From Tillandsia leiboldiana (taxonomy: Eukaryota; Streptophyta; Magnoliopsida; Poales; Bromeliaceae), in NCBI GenBank assembly GCA_029204045.2, contig CM055081.1, positions 5,378,696-5,442,695 of the forward strand: a stretch of DNA of 64,000 nt. The letters run 5' to 3'. Made by a program: the position numbers and the translations under genes. The notes under the pieces were generated by a model. It made no database searches and was not told the DNA's origin. It was given only the letters and a program-made list of their open reading frames with translations. Positions 24,110 to 34,500 of the stretch are shown in pieces. Position 1 is the first letter of the stretch. Each line of letters starts with the position of its first letter.

Positions 24110-25035
24110 AATATCACATCCCATTCGATCGTTCGTTCTTCCCCTTTATTCTTCGTCGTCGCTGCTGGGAGAGTTTGTAAAACAGAGCACTCAATCCCAA
24201 TTCGTCCCGAATAAAAAAAAAAAATCTCGCTCGCATCTGGCCAAGCCCGCACCCGACCGCGCGCAGGCTGGGCGCGCGCGGCTGGCTACAACAGCGCACA
24301 GGCAGCAGCAGGCACGGCTGGCTGCTGGCGCAAGGGCTGCAAGCTCGCGGGACTCACGGGCAGCTCGCAAGTCGTGCAGGCGCGCGGCCGAAGCAGGGAC
24401 GTGGGGCGCGGGACTGCAGGCGCGCGGCCATGCAGGGCGCAGTTCGCGCAGGCAGAGCAGGGCGTGCGGGCGTGGGCTAGGGTTGCAGGAGCGCGGGCGC
24501 GGCTTGGGCCGAGGCAGAGCGCGACCCAGCAGGCAGCGACAGGCGCGCGCGCACGCGCAGCAAGGGCGGGCGCAGGTAGTGCGCGGTTTCTTCTCGCGCG
24601 CGTGCGCTCGAGTGTGCGGCGGCGGCAGCAGCAGAGAGAGGACGCCCGGATCTGGAGGTGGGAGCCCGGGTGCCTGCCTCCACGGCTCCGACGACGGCGG
24701 CGACAGCAGGGATGAGAGAGATGGAGGGGAAATGGGAGAGAAAGAGAGATATAGAGAGAGAGAGAGAGAGGGGGGGGATTATATATATTTTGTGTTGGGT
24801 GGGGGTGGGGGCCGGCTTCGGCTTTTGAGAAGACGACGACACGCGTAGAGGTGGGGAGGGGGGGGGAACCGGTTAGAGGGAAAGGGGAAGCCATGGGCAG
24901 AGGAGGGAAAGGGGGAGCCCATGTGCAGAGTAGAGCGAAGTGAGGAGAAAGCGCCACATCAGCACAGGACTCTTGGGAAGGCGCCACGCGGGCACAGACG
25001 AACTGAGGATTTATAATCTTTATTGATGATACCAT
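24110..25035. other. GC-rich, low-complexity island
   Basis: A block of about 0.7 kb (24.2-24.96 kb) is very rich in GC (gcgcgcgg, gcaggc, cggcggc), in contrast to its AT-rich surroundings. It includes a GA run with poly-G near 24750-24775 and a G-rich tract near 24800-24865. Long frames on both strands exist, but their predicted proteins are low-complexity (Arg/Ala/Ser-rich) and lack motifs, so I do not call a gene. The composition and CT-rich leader-like part, read on the minus strand, resemble the U3/R portion of a retrotransposon LTR such as that at 3.7-4.4 kb. This is inference. Confidence 0.4.
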
Positions 25036-25383
25036 GATTTAACTTTTAAAGTCCTGGATTAAATTATTGTATTTTTTTTTTATATGTTTTGCCGTCTTTT
25101 TTTAAATTTCTACCGTTCTAAATCAAAAAATAAAAACTAAAGTGTAGATAAAAATATGATAATTCAGTCATCATGTTTAAACACGATAATAACTAAATCA
25201 CTGTATATTTAACTTAGTATGAAGCACCAGCTTGACAAAAAATAAATAAATAATTATTTATAGAAATATAAATTTATTAAAATTATTTATATAAAAAAAA
25301 TTGAGGGGGTATTTGTGAAAACCTCTTTCACCGTGATGGTTTTCAACTTCAAGGATGTGGATAAAAATTAGAAAAATATTTTT

Positions 25384-25505
25384 GGCTAAATTACAGAAAA
25401 CCCCCCTCTAATATCCCGCTTTTCCACTTTACCCCCCTGTCTTTTAAAAGTCGACAATTTGCCCCCTCGTAATTTCAGAAATGTCTGTAGGGGGCAACGC
25501 CGTTA
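25384..25505. mobile_element. Single Mutator-like terminal repeat
   Basis: The sequence begins ggctaaattacagaaaaccc and continues with the tttaaaagtcgacaa and tgccccctcgtaatt blocks. It closely matches the long terminal repeats of the element at 27737-28142. Only one end is seen here. It is followed by GA-rich, genic-looking DNA, which could be the interior of a truncated or gene-capturing element. Confidence 0.6.
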
Positions 25506-26080
25506 ACGGGATGGGTGAAATGACCATTATGCCCTTACTGCTATTGGAGAGAGAGAGAGAGAGAGACAGAGAGAGAGAGAGAGTGGGAGAACTGAAGAGA
25601 GAAAGAAGAACGAAAAATTCCTACAAGCCCTAATTCGAACTTTCTCTGTCGCACAAAACACCATCGCCTGATTCGAAGAGAGAGAGAGAACGAGAGAGAG
25701 AGCGAAGATCTAACTGCGCTGTGCCCTAATTCGAAGCCGGATTCGGCTGAAGAGGGCGGAAACAAAACTCCATTTAGGATCATCGAAGCTTGAGTCGAAG
25801 ACTCTGACGTAGCCGAGCCTCATTCGAATCAGCAGACTCAGGCGACCGCCATTGAGCCAAGAAGGACGGTGCGAGAGTCGAACGAGGTGATTCCAACAAA
25901 TATTGCCATCTGTGGTTCATATATTTTTTGATTTTTAATTATTTTACAGTATGTCTGGACAATTGGGGATTTGATTACTTGGGTTTTTATAGGGTTTATC
26001 TGTTTCATTTACTTGGGGTGTTAGATAAGATGTTATATAAATTTTTGGAAGTACTTGTGGTCCCTCTACTTTAGGTTATA
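25506..26080. other. GA-rich, possibly captured genic DNA
   Basis: Contains GA microsatellites (25544-25582, 25676-25704) and a mixed-composition stretch with repeated ctaattcgaa / gattcgaa motifs. No open frame is convincing. It may be the interior of the Mutator-like element starting at 25384. Confidence 0.3.
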
Positions 26081-26235
26081 GTTGCTTAGCAAATATTTAA
26101 TTAGTTGCTTAGCAAATATTTAATTAGTTGCTTAGCAAATATTTAATACTTGTGGTCCCTCTACTGGATGGTTTTAGTTGCTTAGCAAATATTTAATTAG
26201 TTGCTTAGCAAATATTTAATACCTGTGGTCCCTGT
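26080..26235. repeat. 23-bp tandem repeat in two blocks
   Basis: The unit agttgcttagcaaatattta occurs three times in the first block and twice in the second. The blocks are separated by a copy of acttgtggtccctctact that also precedes and follows them, giving a nested repeat. Confidence 0.9.
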
Positions 26236-26389
26236 GTGTTAAACTTTGTACTTTATAGATGAACAACATTTGAGTTGCAGTAGGATAATTTTACCATATA
26301 AGTGAATTAAATTTGAGTTGTAGTAGGGTACTTTTATGTCATTGAAATTATCATCCTCGCAATTCTATTTTGACCTCTGCTGATCAATT

Positions 26390-27530
26390 CCAACTTTATT
26401 TGCATCCCTGTTGGGATTCCGACTTGTTGCCGATTACCCGGTCCACACATTGCTGTACTTCACGTACGCCGTGGGATTGATCCCTCACCATGTGTTCTTT
26501 ACCGGTAAAGTAGTCTATTGGATGACCCGTGAGCCCCCAGGTTAGCACCGAGGGTGCCGGGGTTATGTCAGCCAGGTTGGTGCTCGGTAATGGCGTGTTG
26601 CCTGAGGTGCTCGTGACCAAAAGTGGCACTGATTGGGTACTTGGTTTCTTTTATATATTGATGCATGACTCTATGGTTATTATTGCTCCAGCATTCATTT
26701 AGTATGATTGGCATGTGATTAGTAGTACTCTTCTTTTACAGCACCGATACTTGTGGATTATCATATTTGCCTTTATCAGTATCTCTTGTACACTGAGATT
26801 TACATGATTATCAGACTTGCCAGTTACAGCTTGAGTAGCATTAGCTATCAGTACCATTGCTTTATTTCACTGATTGGGTACCTGGTTTTCTTTATCGATG
26901 CATAGATCATTCTATCGTATTTCAGCATGCTTTATTCTTGTACCAATTTATGCTCAGTATTATGATTATTCTTGCTGCCAGTATTTGGTTGTTTATATCA
27001 GCCTTTACCTACTGATCTTTTACTATCCGCTGATTATAGTATGCCAGTAGGTACGATTTGCTATTTCTCGGCTCGTTATGGCTACTATGATACATTTATA
27101 TTGCATCTCACACCCTTGGGTAACCATCATTTCTGGTCAGTCGGGTGGTGGGATGGCGGGATGTTGATGTGAGCATATCCGATAGAGTTGTCCCCTGTTG
27201 CCAGCTTCGACTGGCCAAGCTTTACTTTACAGTTAGTCTGTCTATGGTATGATGTGGCTATGTTGGATGTGATTGTAGTATTGTGGATTGGTATTCGTGA
27301 ATTATTGTGATTAATGATTAAATTAGTTATATTCAGTTATTGTAGTTTAGTATTCTGATTGTGTATTCGCACTTGCCTAGCCGTGTATGTATAGGGAAGA
27401 CTCTGCCCAAGTGGACAGAGGATTTTCAATACATGTGGTGATATGTTGTTGCCCTGATTTTCAAGTTTAAACTTTGAAAAAAAAAAAAAAAAATAGATCG
27501 CTTTTCAAAACTCAGTGCGTAACAGTTCTA
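26390..27530 (+). mobile_element. Truncated LTR, family B, inverted relative to 6.3-8.7 kb
   Basis: Aligns in reverse complement with 6268-7390. The right end cagtgcgtaaca is the LTR 3' terminus in plus sense. Shared blocks include cgtacgccgtgggat, gtgctcgtgacc, catctcacacccttggg and the final (A)16 tract. The left edge cuts into the LTR, so the upstream 1.2-1.3 kb is missing. No internal retrotransposon domain is adjacent. Confidence 0.65.
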
Positions 27531-27736
27531 GTCGAAATGCAAGGGCGACAAGCTTCGATAGCGGAGAGAGAAACATTCCACAAGTGAGAGAGAGCAACGA
27601 GGAGGGAGTAAGCGAGAATAGGAGAGTCAAGCGAGCGTAGGGGAGCACAACTGAAGAAATATATTAACGAGGAAGCCCACGGTTTAGAGAGAGAGAACAC
27701 GAAGAAGGTGGGAAATGAGATGCATGGATTAATAAA

Positions 27737-28142
27737 GGCTAAATTACAGAAACCCCCCTGTCATATCCCGCTTTTTCACTTTACCCCCTGTCATTTAAAA
27801 GTCGACAACCTGCCCCCTCGTAATTACCGAATTGTGCAATAACCCCCCGCCGTCAGTTGACCGTCAGTTGACCGTCAGTTTTTTTGAAAATATATTTTCA
27901 TATACCCAAAATACCCTTGGAAAATATTCCCTAAAAAAAAAAAAAAGACTTCGAAAAAAAAAAAAAAGACGACTTAGGAAAAAAAAAAAGGAAGGGCATT
28001 TTCGTCAATTTACCATTTCTGTCAACGTCGTTGCCCCCTAAAGACAATTCGGTAATTACGAGGGGGCAGATTGTCGACTTTTAAATGACAGGGGTAAAGT
28101 GGAAAAGCGGAATATGACAGGGGAGTTTTCTGTAATTTAGCC
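27737..28142. mobile_element. Mutator-like MITE with 9-bp target duplication
   Basis: Both ends read ggctaaattacagaaa(a)c inward, and the terminal inverted repeats stay similar for about 105 bp, through tcatttaaaagtcgacaa and ccctcgtaattaccgaattg. The flanks carry an identical 9-bp duplication, attaataaa (27728-27736 and 28143-28151), typical of Mutator-like elements. The 406-bp interior has ccgtcagttga triplicated and A-rich runs; no coding capacity. Confidence 0.92.
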
Positions 28143-28219
28143 ATTAATAAAATATAATGTGAGACTCACTTTAAATTAACTTAATCTGAGTCATCCCTTC
28201 AAATAAGGGTGTACAGATA

Positions 28220-28470
28220 GACATTTCCAAATTTTTTAGGTAAACTGAATAGAGACTCTATTATTTTGAATTAAATAATTTTAGTCAGATTTTTTTTTCC
28301 AAATTTAATGAATTTAATCATTTTTTAATGAAAAAAACTAAATCAAATAACAATTAATAACTAATTGAGTTATTAAAATTGATAAAATCTTTAACTGAAG
28401 TATAAAAACTCAAATAAAAAAATTAAAAAGCCAGCGATCTCAATACAAAAACAATATGGGGCTATTCAAA
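28220..28470. mobile_element. AT-rich TIR-family relic (family C)
   Basis: The interior (taataactaattgagttatt ... gtataaaaactcaaata) resembles the interiors at 37253-37681 and 38400-38745. Ends are decayed, so the boundaries are approximate. Confidence 0.35.
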
Positions 28471-29081
28471 ATAGACTATCCTCCAGGGGACTCCATATAT
28501 CTTTTACCTTTATTATTTGAAATTTTATACTTTAGCTAAGTTTAAAGTATTATTTTATTTAATAAATCTATTTGCTATTAGCCAGTAAAGTTTTTTTTTT
28601 TTTTTTTTTTTGATTAAATATTAGCCAGTAAAGTTTTATTGGCTAAAAAATAATTAAAGTAAATTAATATTATCTTGTCTTATTTGAAACATAGTTAGCC
28701 GATATTTTACAATAAAATTCTGTCATATTTTAATGGTTAGAAACTAAAGTACAATATATACCAAAGTTTAAGAATTTTATGCAAATTCAAAGCACGATAA
28801 GTGAATGATTATACAGAAAAATGCGTGCATTATTCAACAAAACAGGGTTGAGAAGGATCCTCACCTCCCGCTCGATAGATTGGAACTGATTTAAAATGAG
28901 TTATCTTTTATTTTATTTTTTGTTCCTATTTATTTTTTTATTCAGAACAGGAATGGTAACAAATTTTTTACGAATTGATATGAATCAAAGAAAGAATGTG
29001 TATCGAATGAAGAAAGAGAACCTTCGTTTTACGCTCTATTTTTTTAGAATACCAAAACAGATTGACGATATATATATATGG
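28471..29081. other. Gene-free AT-rich spacer
   Basis: Holds a poly-T run near 28590-28611 that sits inside a short duplication (ttagccagtaaagttttt, twice). Nothing else is identified. Confidence 0.5.
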
Positions 29082-29248
29082 AAAATGCTATGTGTACACC
29101 CGTAAGGGGTGTACATCTCACACCCCCACCCATCTAAGAGTGGGGGTGTGATGATGGGTCACTTGATGTGACCCGTAAAAAATATCGCCACCGTTAAAAT
29201 AGTGGAGATGTATGATGTACACCCCTTCGGGGTGTACATGTAGCATTG

Positions 29249-29250
<2 letters not shown>
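29082..29250. mobile_element. MITE family A copy 2
   Basis: Ends aaaatgctatgtgtacaccc / gggtgtacatgtagcattgc are inverted repeats; the interior has further hairpins (ccccacccatctaagagtgg, atgggtcacttgatgtgaccc). Homologous to 6093-6258. A TA run lies on each side. Confidence 0.75.

Positions 29251-29317
<67 letters not shown>
29251..29317. repeat. (TA)n microsatellite
   Basis: Uninterrupted TA run between two MITEs. Confidence 0.97.
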
Positions 29318-29320
<3 letters not shown>

Positions 29321-29321
<1 letters not shown>

Positions 29322-29555
29322 GGCTAGAATACTATCGATAGCACTAAGTCATTGGTGCTATCAAGTTTTTAGTCTTTAGATTAAAAAATGTGTGGTTAAG
29401 ATGATAGTGGTCCCCTAGGGTTTACTAGGTGGTTGGTTGAATAGTAAAAATCTTATGGGACCACTATAATCCCAACCGCATATCTTTTCATCCAACGACA
29501 GAAAACTTGATAGTACCAATTGCTTGGTGCTATCGATAGTATTCTAACCGGACCC
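29321..29555. mobile_element. MITE family D copy 1 between TA runs
   Basis: The terminal inverted repeats start gctagaatactatcgatagc on the left and ggtccggttagaatactatc on the right (reverse complement) and extend for about 80 bp. About 235 bp, non-coding; TA runs on both sides. Confidence 0.8.
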
Positions 29556-29579
29556 TATATATATATATATATATATATA

Positions 29580-29816
29580 GTCCGGTTACTATATTGTTAT
29601 GAGTAAAAATTTTTTTGTACTCATAAGTTTTCTTCTCTTGGAAGAAAGAATGTGCGGTTAGGATTATAGCAGTCTCTAGAATTTATACTATTTTCCCAAC
29701 AACCTAGTAAACCCTAGGGGGACTACTATCATCCTAACTACATATTCTTTCATCCAAGGATGAAAAAATTATGAGTATAAAAAGATTTATACTTATAAAA
29801 GTATAGTAGCACTACG

Positions 29817-29819
<3 letters not shown>
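29580..29819. mobile_element. MITE family D-like copy 2 between TA runs
   Basis: Left gtccggttactatattgtta and right (reverse complement) tcgtagtgctactatacttt are the outer parts of a long imperfect inverted repeat. It includes the tgcggttaggattatag / gtagttaggatgatag block shared with the element at 29321-29555. Bounded by TA runs. Confidence 0.7.

Positions 29820-29910
<91 letters not shown>
29820..29910. repeat. (TA)n then (GA)n
   Basis: TA run of about 70 bp followed by about 20 bp GA. Confidence 0.95.
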
Positions 29911-30132
29911 TAGAGCTTATATGCTTTTAAAAGCACAAGTCCATCCATATTTGTAAATTTTTTACCATTTAATTTGTATTGAGATTTATACTTTTTACTT
30001 TATCTTTTTCTCTCTTTAACTGACTTTGCAAAAATACAAATTTCAATACAAATCTAATAGTAAAAAATTCATAAATATGGATGGACATATATTTTTAAAA
30101 ACATATAAGCTCCACTCTCTCTCTCTCTCTCT

Positions 30133-30133
<1 letters not shown>
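29911..30133. mobile_element. MITE family E with GA/CT-tipped inverted repeats
   Basis: Left gagtagagcttatatgcttt and right (reverse complement) gagtggagcttatatgtttt form a terminal inverted repeat of about 90 bp, including ccatccatatttgtaa. The GA run on the left and CT run on the right extend the inversion. TA runs follow on both outer sides. Confidence 0.75.

Positions 30134-30205
<72 letters not shown>
30134..30205. repeat. (TA)n microsatellite
   Basis: Uninterrupted TA run closing the MITE cluster. Confidence 0.97.
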
Positions 30206-30208
<3 letters not shown>

Positions 30209-31561
30209 AATCCCAACTTACTGTCCTATTTGGGATGGATCGGAGCAGGAGCTCCAATCCGAATTCATTTGCATCCCTAGGCCTGGCCAGCCATATAGCA
30301 TTTGTTAACACAAAAGTTTAGTTCCAAATTTTCAAATTTTAAAGCCTTAATAAGTTCACATATTAAGCAACGAAGATTGAAGGTGCAGATTCATTATGCA
30401 GGCTGTGAGTAACCATCGCAAGCTCACATCCACTGCCTAATTTTACTATTTGGTTGCGGTAATTTGATTTTCGGGATTTTCAATCAAAACTCAAACTTTT
30501 CAAAATATAGTAATTGATTTCAGCTCATCCCGAACCAAATTCAATCAAGAAAAAAAAAAACAAATAATAAATATTAACTAGGAAGATTTTTATTTTTTAA
30601 ATCGTTCACTTCCTGCCAAATAAACAACAACTATAAAAATAAACAATAAGAAAGAAGTAATGTTCACTTGAAAATCTCTTTCAAGCTGCGCATGTCAATA
30701 TTTTTTAAGACCAGATCACAATGTATTTACATCGAATTTTAGAGAGAATTTTAGTTTCTACTCCCAATTCATCAAATAATGCAGACCTTGGAAAATATAG
30801 AAGAGTTTTCAGACATTAGCAGCTGTCCCACAGAAGAAATGGCAGACTCCAGAAGATGCTTCAGGGCAATGTGCAGAGTGTAACTCACAGCAATAGAATT
30901 ACAAGCAGCAGTTTGCATAACTAATTATCTCAATCTGAAAATTTCAGAGAACAATGAACAAAAGAAGATTCATAGAAGATTGAGCAAACATAACTTCAGT
31001 CTGATCAGAAAACATGACGAAAAATGATCACATAATGATAATATCGGTACTATGTAAAGAACACTGTGGACTGTATGGACAAAAATAGCAATTGTTCAAA
31101 AGGCACTAAGGCTTCAGAAAACCCTAAATACAAAAGCGTGCAATAGTTGCATGTAAAGATAACCGTGGTAGGCATGGACCTAATACCGTCTAATGCAATT
31201 CTGCATTTTTTTTCAATGCCCCCTTTTTTTTTTTTTTTTTTTTTCTCTTACAATAACCATTCCCCCTCTCTACCCAAATGATCTACAAGGAGGCTTCGCA
31301 ATCCAATGCAGTTACAAAATTCAAATATCTATCCAGGGATAAGATATCCTTAAAGAGCATTCGACCCGAATCTCATGGAAAAGAACTGTGAAGCAGCGTC
31401 GACGGACAGAACAGAACTTATGCTTTATTCATGGACACTAACCAGGAAAAGTAGAGATTTATATATTTTGACTTTGGCCCACGGATTTCCAACCCATAAC
31501 TCATTCTCCGATGCGACCAAATCAATTTGCGAGAAGCTTCTCCATCTTTAAATACCTTCGA
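30206..31561. other. 3' flank of the PBL27-like gene
   Basis: No gene is seen. The right half should contain the 3' UTR of the kinase gene (minus strand). It includes a poly-T run (about 31224-31245). Confidence 0.5.
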
Positions 31562-34500
31562 CTACTCATTCGTACTGTCAAAGCTACCTTGCGCATTAGC
31601 CTGCTTCCTCTCTCTCCAATTCTCACCCCATAGTTTGGCCTCCGCAATAGCCCGCTGCCTATCAGCATTTCTTTGAGTCTCTCTGTTCCTTCGTGCGTGA
31701 ACTGGACTTCCATACTGAAATTCCTGCATTTCTGATTCATCCAAGCCGCCTTTTCTTCCAGAATCCGCTCCAGAGTTTGCTTCTTTAAGGGACTCCTTCC
31801 ACCTAAAATCAGGTGAATTAGGGTTTGGAGATTGGATGGAGTTTTGGGCCTCAGGCAAACGGATGCTTCTCCTGTCCTCCCTGACCCTCGGAGTAGACGG
31901 TCCTGATCGAGTGCTTTGTGTGGCAGCTGCATTTGGGTTATGGGTTTGAGAAGCAAGATAAGAAAGAGCTGTTACGACGTCCCCTATGAGAGGTCGAGTT
32001 GCCGCTTGCTCTTGCAAACACATTGCTGCAACAGCTAAAGCTTGATATAGTCCCCTCGTGGGGAAGCGGTTTTGGAGTAATGGATCGGCCATCTTGGGGA
32101 ACTTCCTTCGGTCCTTGAATAACGGACGGGCCTGCAGATCAAATCAAAGGAAGGACATGGTAACTATCAATAGTTAGAATATGGAAACAGAAAAGTCAGG
32201 AATATCTATCTTTTTATATCCAAAGTTGATGATTTATTCCTAGATAAAAGGAAGTCTCAAGAATTATCCTTCAATGTTTGCGTTGCCATGTCGTTGTGAA
32301 TTGCCAGGTACCTACAGATTTAAAAAAAAAGAGAAAAAAAAGGCACTATTTGACCAATCGAAATTTGCTTTCATTATATATGGAAGTATTTCCATTTATA
32401 CCTGCAACAAACAATTGGATGTATATCTGCTTTTGCGTCAAAATTTAAATCTGTATTCTTAAAAAGTATTCCATATTTGTGCCGATGTCCCTCAACGCAA
32501 TTTTCAACTATATAATGCAAGATAATTGAGGTAAAGAGCAGATTAACCAATATAACTTTCAATTTTTTTTGCAAATAGTGCTCCATATATTGATGGTTGA
32601 CTCAGGCATCGATCACGGCATCTTTGTCGGGGCATTGAAGTCAATTTACAAACTCAGATAAAATGAACTAAAATTGCCTCTCTATAATTCTGTGTGTATG
32701 TAAGGGAATAGGATCATATTTATGCAGTTTATGGGACAACACTGCAAATAGACACTTTCAGGGGATATAGAAGCAAATACATGCAGTATATACGCAAAAA
32801 TCCTAATGATATAATGTATGCCACGGTCTTGCAGAAACAATTCAGTGGTCAATCACTTTGTTGAGTTTTTAAACAAGAAAGAAAAATACATAGCAAACTG
32901 ACCCATGCAACAAGATTTTGTTCTCCGGCAGGCCGAGTGTTATCAATTGCTTTCCGCCCTGTGATAAGTTCAAGGAAGACCACACCAAAACTATAAACAT
33001 CAGATTTAACCGTTAGCTGCCCAGTCATAGCGTATTCAGGAGCACAGTAGCCATATGTTCCCATAACCCGGGTAGAGACGTGAGTCTTGTCACCAACTGG
33101 GCCGAGTTTTGCAAGCCCAAAGTCCGATAATTTTGGATGAAAACCTTCACCAAGAAGGATATTTGATGATTTGAAATCTCTGTAAATAACAGGGGGATTC
33201 GCCTTGTCGTGAAGATATTCTAAGCCCTTAGCTGCACCTGCAGCTATCTTCATACGTGTATTCCAATCGAGAGGTTCCTTGTCGGGTGGAACATCTATGG
33301 AAAAATGCAGTTCATCAGTCAAATATCTCATAACTGTGTATGATTATGGAGTTAAATGTACACTGCAACAGATCCTTGAAAATAAAAAATCAAATGAATG
33401 TAGTTCTTCTCTGATTTGATAAGGAGAAGAAAAAAAAATTGTGCTTTATTGCATAGGGATCTGGGTAAATTCAGGAAGTAAGCAATTGATAGACAACAAA
33501 CATGTATTGCAGAGAAGGCAAAAAAAAAAAGAAAAAAAAAGAAAGAACCTAACATAGGCCCAAACCTAGTCATGGCCCAGATTTCTCCAAGTTTCTAACC
33601 GCTCTTTTTTAAGAGAGAAATATAAGAATTTGATCAAGGCCCTTAAAAGTTATAAGACATCTGAATGGGCACTTCAATTGCCAAAGTACTGTAAACAGCT
33701 TCTACAAGATGAATTATATTAGTTAGAAGAACATATATCAGTAGAAAATTTCTACAAGCCATCAGTAGAAATTTAGAACTTGGACATTGAAGTAATTAAG
33801 ATCAAGGATTTTGCCGAAAACTCGCCGGCACAGTGCATGCCGGACCATACTGATGCATGCCGGTCATAAAAAATACATGTGTGCTGATACATAATGGTAT
33901 GAAATATTAATTATTTTTAGCAACAAAATATTCTAATAGTTTATTATGTATTTTTATCAAATCTTTTAAACTTTATTGAGAAAATTATTTACTAATTTAA
34001 ATAATAGAGGGTTATGAGCTGTGTCATCGACACGAGAGCTTTATCATGCCGATATCTTGTTGATACGATACGGCACGGTGAATACGGTGCATGCCGATGG
34101 ACACTTAAATCCTTGCTTAAGATAAAATCCAAGCACTCAAATAATTAAAAGTTGCCCCATTTTGTTTTGCTATTTTTTGTTTGAATGTAGCTTAGGCCTT
34201 GTTAATATATCAGTCCCATAGGATGCTACAAGAGCACTAAATTATGAAACTACAAAAAAGACTACCAGAATAAAGGACCACAATTCCACTACATTTCTGA
34301 CCCAGAACATGGAGCATTATAATAATTATTTTTCATTGGGCCGATAACACTAAAAAGACAGATTTCCTATCCTAAACCGACAGGGGTTGCTAACTCACAT
34401 CCACAGATAAAATAAGAACAGCACCACATCCAAACTTGTTGCAACTTGTGAGCTACTTTTTGTCGTTTGAGAAAGACAACACCCAGAGAACTTTTATTTA

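Noticed and set aside
24286..25035. A 249-codon minus-strand frame
   Set aside because: Low-complexity Arg/Ser/Leu/Pro-rich product through GA and GC repeats, no domain, no splice context; frames on the opposite strand are equally long.
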